Program-made: the position numbers and the translations under genes | In this document: in pieces, positions 7,950 through 14,494 of the stretch | Numbering within the stretch: the first letter of the stretch is position 1 | How the letters are laid out: every line of letters starts with the position of its first letter | Notes under the pieces: model-generated | What the model was told of the DNA's origin: nothing | What the model saw: the letters and a program-made list of their open reading frames with translations, nothing else | Database searches by the model: none | NCBI GenBank assembly: GCA_964570795.1 | Contig: CAZMYZ010000010.1 | Coordinates: forward strand, 1-27,677 | Source of the DNA: Damh-18 sp964570795 | GTDB lineage: Bacteria; Patescibacteriota; Minisyncoccia; Phycocordibacterales; UBA918 | Length of the DNA stretch: 27,677 bases | Direction of reading: 5' to 3'

Positions 7950-7955
7950 CTAAGC

Positions 7956-8444
7956 ATGAATACGCCACGTATTAGCATCATTGCCGCCCTTGGACAAAAC
8001 CGTGAACTCGGTAAGAAAAACGAGCTCATTTGGCGCATCAGTGCGGACCTAAAGCGCGTAAAGGAACTCACTATGGGACATCCTATTATTATGGGATGGA
8101 ACACCTATCAGTCTATTGGGCGACCACTCCCTGGTAGGACTAATATTGTTATTTCGTGGACACCTGCGGAGATTCCTGGGTGCGTAGTGTTCACTTCCCT
8201 TGCGGAGGCACTCACGGCTGCACGGGAGGTTGAGAAGGAAGAAATATTTATTTTTGGTGGTGCAAGCGTCTACACCGAAAGCATTTCTGCTACTGACCGA
8301 CTTTACCTCACGCGCATTGAGGCAACCGATGCTGAGGCAGATGCATTTTTTCCACCGTATGAAAATGACTTTTCACATGTCATAAACGAAGAAGCGCATC
8401 CCGAAAACGAACCACCATACACATATCTAGTACTTGAGCGATAA
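7956..8444 (+). CDS. folA: Dihydrofolate reductase
   Basis: 162 aa. It reduces the DHF released by ThyA to THF, closing the folate cycle with GlyA. Typical features are the N-terminal strand ISIIAALGQNRELGKKNELIWRI (Trp of the Met20 loop; the usual acidic substrate-binding residue is in SADLKRVKE), MGWNTYQSIGRPLPGRTNIVIS with the NADPH-binding GRPLPGR, and EEIFIFGGASVYTES. Length is normal. The arginine of the usual MGRxT(Y/F) is tryptophan (MGWNTY), a local variant. The stop codon lies at the foot of the terminator hairpin. Confidence 0.95.
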   Translation: MNTPRISIIAALGQNRELGKKNELIWRISADLKRVKELTMGHPIIMGWNTYQSIGRPLPGRTNIVISWTPAEIPGCVVFTSLAEALTAAREVEKEEIFIFGGASVYTESISATDRLYLTRIEATDAEADAFFPPYENDFSHVINEEAHPENEPPYTYLVLER

Positions 8445-8483
8445 CAAAAAACCGCAGACCAAAAGGGTCGGCGGTTTTTTGTT
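8443..8483 (+). terminator. Terminator of folA
   Basis: AACAAAAAACCGC ... GGCGGTTTTTTGTT with an inner GACC/GGTC stem and an AAAA loop; overlaps the folA TAA. Confidence 0.9.
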
Positions 8484-8484
8484 A

Positions 8485-8650
8485 TTTTATACAGTCTACT
8501 CTACAACCCTTATCCCTTACAGGGACTGTACACCTTTTGGCTACTTTGTTTCCTTTACAGTCACAAAGTATCTCAAAAGGTCCATAAAGGTGATTTTATA
8601 TCACCTTTATCCCTTACAGAGACTGTTTAGGTTGTATGACAAAATCCGCC
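8485..8650. repeat. Array of short palindromes between folA and rplK
   Basis: The 320-base convergent gap holds no gene but many stems: ACAGTC (8491) / GACTGT (8524); ACCTTTTG / CAAAAGGT enclosing TACTTTG / CAAAGTA; AAAGGTGAT / ATCACCTTT; and AAATCCGCC / GGCGGATTT. A 20-mer TTATCCCTTACAGRGACTGT occurs at 8510-8529 and 8607-8626 with one mismatch. A 23-base stretch at 8616-8638 recurs with one mismatch, inverted, at 24772-24794 in the tRNA-His island. Confidence 0.65.
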
Positions 8651-8751
8651 AGGAGGCGGATTTATGTCGACTGACAATTGAGTGAGCAAAATGAATAACG
8701 AAAGTTTTCATTTTTGAACGAGAGCAGTCAGGAAGCTCTGCTTACAACCTC

Positions 8752-8779
8752 GATTAAAGTGGTCTATACCACTTTAATC
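8752..8779 (-). repeat. Palindrome overlapping the rplK stop codon
   Basis: GATTAAAGTGG / CCACTTTAATC, 11-bp perfect arms, 6-base loop containing the TAG stop. The upstream arm encodes the last residues of L11. No T run follows, so it may protect the 3' end rather than terminate. Confidence 0.6.
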
Positions 8780-9186
8780 CCCATGCTTCGACACGTTCCC
8801 TCGATGATTTTCATCGCGGCTTCGATGTCGTTGGCGCTCAAGTCCTGCATTTTGATTTCTGCAATTTCGCGGACTTGTGCCTTAGTGATATCACCTGCCT
8901 TTGAAACGAGATTCTTTCCAGAACCCTTTTCCTTGCCAATCGCTTTTAGGATAAGGCGTGATGCAGGAGATGTCTTGGTGATGAAGTCGAAACTTCGGTC
9001 ATCGTAGACATTGATTTCAATTGGCACCACTTCGCCCATACGCTCACGAGTCTTCTCGTTGAACTGATTGACGAACTCGCCAATATTGATACCTGCCTGT
9101 CCGAGTACTGGTCCGAGTGGTGGCGCTGGTGTAGCCTTTCCACCCATAGCCTGAACTTTGATTTTCTTAACTAGTTTCTTTGCCAT
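8764..9186 (-). CDS. rplK: Ribosomal protein L11 (uL11)
   Basis: 140 aa, binds the GTPase-associated region of 23S rRNA. Starts MAKKLVKKIKVQAMGGKATPAPPLGP, with the hinge motif GPVLGQAGINIGEFVNQFN. The C-terminal rRNA-binding domain includes TKTSPASRLILKAIG and GDITKAQVREIAEIKMQDLSA. It follows nusG as in most bacteria, but the usual downstream rplA (L1) is absent here: rplK ends in a palindrome facing folA. It has its own promoter at 9251-9279 and a ~65-base leader without an obvious Shine-Dalgarno. Confidence 0.97.
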   Translation of the reverse strand: MAKKLVKKIKVQAMGGKATPAPPLGPVLGQAGINIGEFVNQFNEKTRERMGEVVPIEINVYDDRSFDFITKTSPASRLILKAIGKEKGSGKNLVSKAGDITKAQVREIAEIKMQDLSANDIEAAMKIIEGTCRSMGIKVV

Positions 9187-9250
9187 GTTGTGTAAATATT
9201 ATGATTGTTGAAAAGTCCGTTCCATACCAGACCTCTCTAGAAGCCCGCGT

Positions 9251-9279
9251 ATCGTACAAGAAATAATAATAGAACGCAA
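9251..9279 (-). promoter_or_regulatory. rplK promoter
   Basis: TTGCGT (9274-9279), 17-base spacer, TACGAT (9251-9256) on the minus strand. Between here and nusG (9280-9410) only A/T-rich palindromes (GAAAAATTTTTC twice, around a TGTAC/GTACA stem) are seen. Confidence 0.65.
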
Positions 9280-9410
9280 GTTGTTATTTCAAGTTCATAA
9301 AAAGTTTTATTTTGGTGCTATGGCGCGGCAGGCAAGAAAAATTTTTTGAGGTGTACTCTACTGTACATTGAGAAAAATTTTTCGAAGCCTAACAAAGCCA
9401 GAGCCCAAAA

Positions 9411-9956
9411 TTAAATCTTTTTGACTTGAAGGAAGTCGAGTTCCACCGGCGTCTCGCGACCAAACATAGCCACAAGTACCTTTACCTTTCCACGTGACTC
9501 ATCTATCTCCCCTACCTTACCTTCAAGCTCCTTGAAGGGACCATCCACAATCGACACGAGATCGTCGATTGCAAGGTCTACATGATGCTTTGGCGCATCG
9601 TCTTTCATGCGCCCCAAAAGTGCATTGAGTTCCTCGTCACGAAGTGGCACGGGCTGTGTACCACTGCCCACGAAACCGGTCACACGTGGAGTGTTGCGCA
9701 CGACATACCATGAGTCGTCGGTCACAATCATGTTTACGAGTACGTATCCCGGGTAAATGCGCTCTTCCTCGGTCACGCGCTTACCGCCCTTCACACGAAT
9801 CTTCTTTTCAGTCGGTACAATCACATCAAAAATACGATCCTGCATACCGAGTGACTCGATACGCTGCTTCAAATTACGCGATACTGCGTTTTCATATCCT
9901 GAGTAGGTGTGGATTGCATACCACTGTCGTTCTCCTCCTGTTTGTTGTTTCGCCAT
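9411..9956 (-). CDS. nusG: Transcription termination/antitermination factor NusG
   Basis: 181 aa. N-terminal NGN domain: QWYAIHTYSGYENAVSRNLK, then IFDVIVPTEKK, then ERIYPGYVLVNM, then WYVVRNTPRVTGFVG. C-terminal KOW domain: DLVSIVDGPFKELEGKVGEIDESRGKVKVLV and the final strand ETPVELDFLQVKKI. It binds RNA polymerase and links it to Rho or ribosomal S10. It lies between secE and rplK as in most bacteria. The leader (9957-10040) carries two hairpins related to elements elsewhere in the window, which may matter for its expression. Confidence 0.97.
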   Translation of the reverse strand: MAKQQTGGERQWYAIHTYSGYENAVSRNLKQRIESLGMQDRIFDVIVPTEKKIRVKGGKRVTEEERIYPGYVLVNMIVTDDSWYVVRNTPRVTGFVGSGTQPVPLRDEELNALLGRMKDDAPKHHVDLAIDDLVSIVDGPFKELEGKVGEIDESRGKVKVLVAMFGRETPVELDFLQVKKI

Positions 9957-9962
9957 GCGCCT

Positions 9963-10035
9963 AGAATTTGTTATGAACGAAGTGAATTAGAAATTCTCGG
10001 CTGCCTGAAAATTTTATTCCTAATAAATTTTCAGG
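9963..10035 (-). repeat. Two-hairpin element in the nusG leader
   Basis: AGAATTT/AAATTCT (9963-9997) and CCTGAAAATTT/AAATTTTCAGG (10004-10035). On the minus strand the second hairpin is nearly identical to the one at 12426-12453, including the ATTAGGA loop. The first has the loop TTCACTTCGTTCAT, like the repeats at folA, nrdA and the metalloprotease gene. Confidence 0.65.
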
Positions 10036-10087
10036 CCGCCCAAGTCTGTCTACCAACTCTGTTCGAAATTATTAAAATATAGTTTTC

Positions 10088-10270
10088 CTACTTTACGAAC
10101 CAATTGAGTCCCTGCTGGAAAAGGTAGTCGAATACGCCGAGATACACTGCCGCTACTGCTGATACCACCACCACAAGTACGGTGTACGTCGTTGCCTGTT
10201 TGTTGGTTGGCCACGATACATGTTTCATCTCTGCAACAGTATCTTTGATGTAGTTGATAAATGAGTTCAT
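10088..10270 (-). CDS. secE: Preprotein translocase subunit SecE
   Basis: 60 aa, single-span SecE as in most non-enteric bacteria. The amphipathic stretch MNSFINYIKDTVAEMKHVSWP contains the conserved (K/R)xVxWP signature and TNKQ, followed by one membrane helix (TVLVVVVSAVAAVYLGVFDYLF). It stabilises SecY in the translocon. It precedes nusG on the same strand, the standard secE-nusG order. Another frame open at 10050-10274 is not coding. Confidence 0.95.
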   Translation of the reverse strand: MNSFINYIKDTVAEMKHVSWPTNKQATTYTVLVVVVSAVAAVYLGVFDYLFQQGLNWFVK

Positions 10271-10290
10271 ACAATATGATTTATGTTAGC

Positions 10291-10313
10291 AAAATTAAAA
10301 CGCCCCTGGGGCG
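10291..10313 (-). terminator. Attenuator-like hairpin in the secE leader
   Basis: CGCCCC/GGGGCG hairpin followed on the minus strand by TTTTAATTTT, located between the secE promoter and the secE start. The position suggests attenuation of secE-nusG (inference). Confidence 0.5.
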
Positions 10314-10324
10314 ATTCGTTTATA

Positions 10325-10352
10325 ATAGTACCAGATATATGCGGGGTGTCAA
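10325..10352 (-). promoter_or_regulatory. secE-nusG promoter
   Basis: TTGACA (10347-10352), 16-base spacer, TACTAT (10325-10330) on the minus strand; an alternative -10 TATTAT lies 3 bases on. Confidence 0.65.
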
Positions 10353-10359
10353 ATAACGA

Positions 10360-10389
10360 AAATCGCGCGCCCAAGGGGGCGCGCGATTT
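10360..10389 (-). terminator. GC-rich hairpin upstream of the secE promoter
   Basis: AAATCGCGCGCCC / GGGCGCGCGATTT, 13-bp perfect arms with a 4-base loop. Probably insulates secE from the upstream SIMPL-gene transcript. Confidence 0.75.
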
Positions 10390-10410
10390 CAATGTTCTCT
10401 TCCCCTTTGT

Positions 10411-10561
10411 CTACTAGTTCGTCCAGAATGCCACGTCCGCTTGCGGCGTGGATGAATGGACAAATATATAGATTGGCGGAGCCAAATCTTCTGCTAGAAA
10501 AAATACCCTGGTGCCGCCTGTGTAATGCCCCGTTGGCTTGCCACGGGGATAGCGAAGGCGG
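10411..10561. other. GC-rich multi-stem region, possible structured RNA
   Basis: No convincing gene. Stems: GTCCA (10421-10425) / TGGAC (10457-10461) enclosing CCACG-CCGC / GCGG-CGTGG (10431-10451); GATTGGC / GCCAAATC (10471-10488); CCGCC (10514-10518) / GGCGG (10557-10561) enclosing CCCCGT / ACGGGG (10528-10548). Much richer in GC stems than other gaps. Strand of any RNA is not clear. Confidence 0.4.
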
Positions 10562-10567
10562 ATGTTT

Positions 10568-11341
10568 TTACTTAATCTCGTAGGTAAGGTTCACTCGTAC
10601 CGTGACGGTGTTTTCACCTGAAGGAAGTGCTGGCGCAACGGAACTTTCAGCACGCGCACTCATCGCATCAAACTTCATATCGCCCCCCATACCATAGGCA
10701 ATTGGGTAACCTCCATTTGACTCTTCCCAATATCCATTCATACGAACAATGCGTACACCGAGATTATCGGCAAGCACCTCTGCTTGTTCCTTTGCATCTG
10801 CAATAGCCTTTTCACGTGCCTCAGTCTTAAGTACTTCTTCATCGTCAATAGTGAAGTTGAGTCCACTCACATTCATTGCACCCTTTTCACCTACTTTTGA
10901 AATAATCTCTCCTGCCTTTGCGGTATCACGTACTTTCACAGACACATTCTGACTTACCTTGTATCCAACAAGTTTTGGCTCACCCTGTGGTGGGCAACTC
11001 CATTGAGTACACATACTCTGTGGGTACTCGTACTCGGGAGCAAGATTATAGTATTCGGTCTTCACGTCCTTCTCTTCTACTCCCGTCTCTTTGAGATACG
11101 CAAGGACTGCATTCATAGTTTCTGCAGACTTGCTCTGTGCGGCGCTCGCATCCGCTTCCTTTGCTTCTACTGTAAAAGTAAAGGTTGCAACATCAGGAGT
11201 TGCAAATACTTCTCCTACACCCGTTACTGAAATAGTGGTTGGTCCTGAATATACATACCGCGCCTGCTTTATGGTGTAGTACGTATACGCACCGAGCGCA
11301 ATAATAGCCATCACTCCCACGAGTGCGACAATCTTGCGCAT
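10568..11341 (-). CDS. Membrane-anchored SIMPL-domain (DUF541) protein
   Basis: 257 aa from ATG 11341. An N-terminal MRK plus one hydrophobic helix (IVALVGVMAIIALGAYTYYT) forms an anchor or signal. The SIMPL domain follows: ISVTGVGEVFATPDVATFTFTVE, then KSAETMNAVLAYLKETGVEEKDVKT, YKVSQNVSVKVRDTAKAGEII, AREKAIADAKEQAEVLADNLGV and the final strand TVTVRVNLTYEI. The family forms oligomeric periplasmic or outer-face assemblies of poorly known role. An upstream ATG at 11359 would add MFQESY before the charged anchor start. Two cysteines in a CTQWSC insert could form a disulphide. Confidence 0.88.
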   Translation of the reverse strand: MRKIVALVGVMAIIALGAYTYYTIKQARYVYSGPTTISVTGVGEVFATPDVATFTFTVEAKEADASAAQSKSAETMNAVLAYLKETGVEEKDVKTEYYNLAPEYEYPQSMCTQWSCPPQGEPKLVGYKVSQNVSVKVRDTAKAGEIISKVGEKGAMNVSGLNFTIDDEEVLKTEAREKAIADAKEQAEVLADNLGVRIVRMNGYWEESNGGYPIAYGMGGDMKFDAMSARAESSVAPALPSGENTVTVRVNLTYEIK

Positions 11342-11427
11342 ATATGATTCTTGAAACATACGATTAAAAATTATTCCGATTGTAATACATCAATGGTACC
11401 GCAACCCCGTATAAAGCGCAAAATAGA

Positions 11428-12360
11428 TTATTTCTGTATGAAAAGCCCTGCAATACGTTCAAAAATACTCTTTTCGCGACAGACGTTGGTGTATTCTGCA
11501 ATATCAGAAGTTTGTATCCCTGCTGCTGACGTTTGTTTCCCCATAAGGTAATACATGATAGACTCTTCCCCCTCCACATGGCCAAGAGAAAGTGCGTGCC
11601 CAAACTCATGCGCAAGCACTATGGTCAGTTCCTCTTCGGAATCATACTGGTAGATATTGATAACTTTGTCTGCGTAGTCACCCTGTGCAAACTCGCGTGC
11701 GTCACTAAATGCATCGTTGTATTTCTCCACAATGCTATTGTAGTCAGTAATGAGTGCGTTGCCGCGTGCGCCGATAGTATTAAGATTTTCTGCAATCGCA
11801 TTGAGTTCTCCTGCAAGTTTTTGAAGTGCATCCTGCTCTTTGGAAAGTGCACTACTTTTTTGCTGAAGTTCCTTTGCAATCTCTTCGGGCGCACCACCAT
11901 CATTATTCCATTTGGTGACTTCGGCATTGTACTTTTGGAGCGTGGCTTCGTAGGCAACTACTCGTGACTCATATTCCTTTTTGAGGGTACGGAACTTCGC
12001 AATAAGGGTTTCGTACTGTGATGCAACACTTTCACTCATCCCTTCTTTTGCCTCGAGGTCAGCGCGTAATTCCGCTTCTCTCTCTGACTCCTCTTGGCGT
12101 TCATCAAAAATAAGATTGATGGGCACCCCCTCCTCAGTGTCACTATATACAAACAAATCCGTGTGAAGGGCGTCCTCCCAGAGTGCCGCAGCATTCCCTG
12201 CAATACGCTGTATTTCTTCTTTTGATGCACCGAAGCGCTCATCTACCGTGCCTACATGATAATACACTGGTGTGCGGCATGTAGTGTCGATATACTGCGA
12301 CCAAAACCCTCCTCCAAAGAGGGTGGCAACGAGTACAAGCAGTAATATGGAAAGTCGCAT
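11428..12360 (-). CDS. Membrane-anchored matrixin-like metalloprotease
   Basis: 310 aa. N-terminal hydrophobic anchor (LSILLLVLVATLFGGGF), then a region like a matrixin N-lobe (CRTPVYYHVGTVDERFG, AAALWEDAL). A long coiled coil of about 120 residues (rich in E, K, Q, A) follows, inserted before the zinc site. The site HEFGHALSLGHVEGEESIMYYLM gives HExxHxxxxxH plus a Met-turn (SIMYY), the metzincin signature. Probably an envelope or secreted protease. The coiled-coil insertion between the lobes is uncommon for matrixins. ATG 12360 is supported by TGCTATACT ending 8 bases upstream; the frame opens further at 12378. Confidence 0.85.
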   Translation of the reverse strand: MRLSILLLVLVATLFGGGFWSQYIDTTCRTPVYYHVGTVDERFGASKEEIQRIAGNAAALWEDALHTDLFVYSDTEEGVPINLIFDERQEESEREAELRADLEAKEGMSESVASQYETLIAKFRTLKKEYESRVVAYEATLQKYNAEVTKWNNDGGAPEEIAKELQQKSSALSKEQDALQKLAGELNAIAENLNTIGARGNALITDYNSIVEKYNDAFSDAREFAQGDYADKVINIYQYDSEEELTIVLAHEFGHALSLGHVEGEESIMYYLMGKQTSAAGIQTSDIAEYTNVCREKSIFERIAGLFIQK

Positions 12361-12368
12361 AGAGATTA

Positions 12369-12374
12369 AGTATA
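12369..12374 (-). promoter_or_regulatory. Extended -10 of the metalloprotease gene
   Basis: TGCTATACT on the minus strand with 8 bases to ATG 12360: leaderless arrangement. Confidence 0.65.
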
Positions 12375-12420
12375 GCAAAATACTTCAGAATATTTCTAAA
12401 TAGAGGCAATTTTTGGTGAT

Positions 12421-12572
12421 TCGTCTGAAAATTTATTAGGAGTAAAATTTTCATACTTGGTCATAATTTTGATTAGAAATACAAAATTATGACAGACTCC
12501 GAAATTATTGTCGCTTCGCTCTGTAATTTCGGGCCACTCGAAAAATATATGGGCTTTGCCTATTATTTTTCG
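12421..12572. repeat. Cluster of four consecutive hairpins
   Basis: H1 TGAAAATTT/AAATTTTCA (12426-12453); H2 TCATAATTTT/AAAATTATGA (12461-12492); H3 CGAAATTA/TAATTTCG (12500-12531); H4 CGAAAAATA/TATTTTTCG (12539-12572). H2 plus H3, with flanks TTGGTC, GACAGACTC and GGCC, recur at 14413-14494 with compensatory changes; H1 recurs in the nusG leader. They fill the gap between divergent genes. Confidence 0.75.
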
Positions 12573-12597
12573 GCCATATTTCAGTTTTTGTTGGGTA

Positions 12598-12626
12598 TTG
12601 CATACTCTATTAATCTGTGTTATAAT
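12598..12626 (+). promoter_or_regulatory. Promoter of the 111-aa protein gene
   Basis: TTGCAT (12598-12603), 17-base spacer, TATAAT (12621-12626) with TGT in front (extended -10). Shine-Dalgarno GGGAG precedes ATG 12665 by 6 bases. Confidence 0.8.
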
Positions 12627-12664
12627 ACCGACAGTCACTTTCGACTACGACTTGGGAGAAAACT

Positions 12665-13000
12665 ATGTCCAATGTTCTTGCCGATGCACGCCTGGGCGAA
12701 ATCGCTATCGCTTTGCTTCTCGCAGAGTTTGATGGAGTTCCACTTGAAGATCTCCCTGAAGCACTCAAAGACCTTGAAAACGAACTTGTAACACTCGGAA
12801 TTTGCAATACCGAGGAAGCATCTGCTGTGAATGAAGAGATGCTTGCAATGCTTCAAAAGATACATACCCTGAGCACAGTCAGGCTTGAAGCAAGCCAAGA
12901 AGAACAAGCGGCTCGTTTTGCACGTCAGTATCCGCCGGAAGTGTTGGAATCCATCAAGCAACTGCGTGCCTGCGAAGGTGCCAATACCCCTTCACACTAA
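12665..13000 (+). CDS. Hypothetical protein, 111 aa, acidic and helical
   Basis: Not recognised. It begins MSNVLADARLGEIAIALLLAEFDGVPLEDLPEAL; the whole chain looks alpha-helical and acidic, without membrane segments or obvious catalytic motifs. The gene is convincingly real: a near-consensus promoter, a good Shine-Dalgarno, and a strong terminator 18 bases after the stop. It belongs to the minority here with a normal leader and ribosome-binding site (with HIT-like genes 2 and 3 and glgC), suggesting high or regulated translation (inference). Confidence 0.75.
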   Translation: MSNVLADARLGEIAIALLLAEFDGVPLEDLPEALKDLENELVTLGICNTEEASAVNEEMLAMLQKIHTLSTVRLEASQEEQAARFARQYPPEVLESIKQLRACEGANTPSH

Positions 13001-13018
13001 CGCATCTCGCCTCCACAC

Positions 13019-13045
13019 CCCCGCGACTCACGTCGCGGGGTTTTT
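13019..13045 (+). terminator. Terminator of the 111-aa protein gene
   Basis: CCCCGCGAC/GTCGCGGGG stem, TCAC loop, T5 tail. Confidence 0.93.
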
Positions 13046-13079
13046 ATATCTATATTTACATTTGTAAACTCAAAATATG

Positions 13080-13143
13080 TAAAACTCACAGAAGCAAAAA
13101 ATCATACGCATATGCGTATGATTTTTTGCTTCTGTGAGTTTTA
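13080..13143. repeat. 64-bp perfect palindrome
   Basis: Every base from 13080 pairs with its partner back from 13143; the centre is GCATATGC. It sits between the converging 111-aa gene and nrdB and ends in TTTT on both strands, so it could terminate in both directions. Confidence 0.85.
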
Positions 13144-13272
13144 GACCAAACTGATAAAACTTAGTGAATTTCGAGGCGAAACGAAGTTTTTGGCTGAGCC
13201 GTACATGACGTACGGTGAAGGGAAAAACTGAAGTGTCAACAAAGAAATTCGCAAGTTTTACCTGTTTGGTCA
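13144..13272 (-). other. Nested stem structure in the nrdB 3' end
   Basis: Outer imperfect arms 13144-13172 and 13244-13271 (GACCAAAC..AAAACTT..GAATTTC and complement), middle AGTTTTT (13185-13191) / AAAAACT (13223-13229), inner CCGTAC / GTACGG (13199-13215). The outer arm overlaps the nrdB stop codon. It looks like a ~128-base folded 3' UTR. Confidence 0.55.
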
Positions 13273-14304
13273 CCAGTTTAAGGCACCGCCGGTCTTGTAT
13301 TCGGTTACACGAGTCTCAAAGAAGTTCTTCTCTTTTGGAAGGTCAATCGCCTCACTCATCCAGGGGAATGGATTGGGAACGCCAAATTGTGGTGGGAGCC
13401 CCACACGTTCAAGACGTCGATCAGCAATATGCTCAATGTACTGACGGAAGCCTGCGGCATTCATACCGAAGATTCCTGCAGGAAATACTTCCTGTGCATA
13501 GGTATATTCAAGACGTGCTGCTTCGCGTACGTAACCGATGATTTTATCTTGGAATTCCTTTGTCCACAGTTCTGGCTGTTCTTCACGAATCGTGTTGATG
13601 AGTTGGCAACCAAAATTAAGATGCATCGACTCATCACGCATGATGTATTGAATCTGCTCTGCACTTCCTGTGAGTTTATGCTGACGCTGAAAACCAAACA
13701 TCACCGCAAACGAAGAGTAGAAGAAAATACCCTCGAGGATAAGTGAAAAGACACAGAGGTTCTCGAGATACTTTTGGTCATTCTCGAAGGTACCCGTTTT
13801 GAAGTTTGAATCAAAGATTCCCTCATTGAAGGTAAGAATGAAACTTGCCTTATTGTAGATAGCATCGCGCTCGCGGTACATGTTGAAAATCTTTGACTCA
13901 TCCATCGCGAGTGACTCCACAATATACTGGTATGCGTGGGTATGAATCGCCTCCTCGTATGCCTGGCGAAGGAGGTACATACGAATCTCTGGAGAGGTGA
14001 TATGGCGGTAGTTCGCTATTGTGATGTTGTTGGCTGCAATGGAGTCTGCAGTCGTGAAAAATCCAAGCACCGTTTCAAATGCATGTCGCTCATCCTCGGT
14101 GAGAGCGGTCTTTGACTTCCACTGCTCAATATCGAGCTGCATTGAAATCTCTGTAGGGAGCCAGTGATTGGCGTTGGCAGCATTGTAGTATTCCCACGCC
14201 CACTTATGCTTCATCGGGTAGAGTTGAATCACGTCAGCATCCTCGCCATTTATCGCGCGACGCTTATTGATATCGACTGGTGGTGCATTCTTGGTTATTG
14301 CCAT
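13270..14304 (-). CDS. nrdB: Ribonucleotide reductase class I, beta subunit
   Basis: 344 aa, di-metal ferritin-like radical subunit that activates NrdA. Metal ligands are visible: Asp87 (FFTTADS), Glu118 and His121 in EAIHTHAY, a later Glu in LEGIFFYSS, and Glu/His in RDESMHLNFG. Tyr125 holds the position of the stable tyrosyl radical (ExxHxxxY), so this looks like a tyrosyl-radical enzyme rather than a Phe-type class Ic one. The C-terminal tail ETRVTEYKTGGALNW would dock on NrdA. It lies downstream of nrdA with its own extended -10 in the gap. The leader is about 29 bases. Confidence 0.95.
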   Translation of the reverse strand: MAITKNAPPVDINKRRAINGEDADVIQLYPMKHKWAWEYYNAANANHWLPTEISMQLDIEQWKSKTALTEDERHAFETVLGFFTTADSIAANNITIANYRHITSPEIRMYLLRQAYEEAIHTHAYQYIVESLAMDESKIFNMYRERDAIYNKASFILTFNEGIFDSNFKTGTFENDQKYLENLCVFSLILEGIFFYSSFAVMFGFQRQHKLTGSAEQIQYIMRDESMHLNFGCQLINTIREEQPELWTKEFQDKIIGYVREAARLEYTYAQEVFPAGIFGMNAAGFRQYIEHIADRRLERVGLPPQFGVPNPFPWMSEAIDLPKEKNFFETRVTEYKTGGALNW

Positions 14305-14333
14305 ATTGATTAATTATTTTTATGTGATGGCAA

Positions 14334-14339
14334 AGTATA
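14334..14339 (-). promoter_or_regulatory. Extended -10 of nrdB
   Basis: TGGTATACT on the minus strand; about 29 bases to ATG 14304. Confidence 0.55.
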
Positions 14340-14412
14340 CCACCTTGAACTTTTTTTTCATTCTTGACACAAAGACATGTTCTTTCTTGGTGCATCTGAT
14401 TTTCTAGAGTTT

Positions 14413-14494
14413 CTTGGTCTTATTTTTCATTATGAATAGAAAAATAAGACAGACTCAGAAATTATTGTCGCCTTCGGCTCTGTAATTTCTGGCC
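14413..14494 (-). repeat. Two-hairpin element after nrdA
   Basis: TCTTATTTTT/AAAAATAAGA (14418-14449), then CAGAAATTA/TAATTTCTG (14456-14491) with a GCC-TTCG-GGC-like loop. It begins at the base after the nrdA TGA. Same order, spacing and flanks (TTGGTC, GACAGACTC, GGCC) as 12457-12534, with paired substitutions in both stems. Probably the nrdA terminator or 3' stabiliser. Confidence 0.75.

Noticed and set aside
8485..8650. CRISPR array
   Set aside because: The repeats are few, unequal in spacing and part of larger stems; there are no uniform spacers and no cas genes.
8434..8685. Plus-strand open frame after folA
   Set aside because: It overlaps the folA terminator and the palindrome array and has no protein-like composition.
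10392..10567. Open frames on both strands, one on the minus strand reading RVFFLAEDLAPPIYIF
   Set aside because: No start codon with a promoter or ribosome-binding site, and the stretch is explained by paired stems. A decayed gene cannot be excluded.
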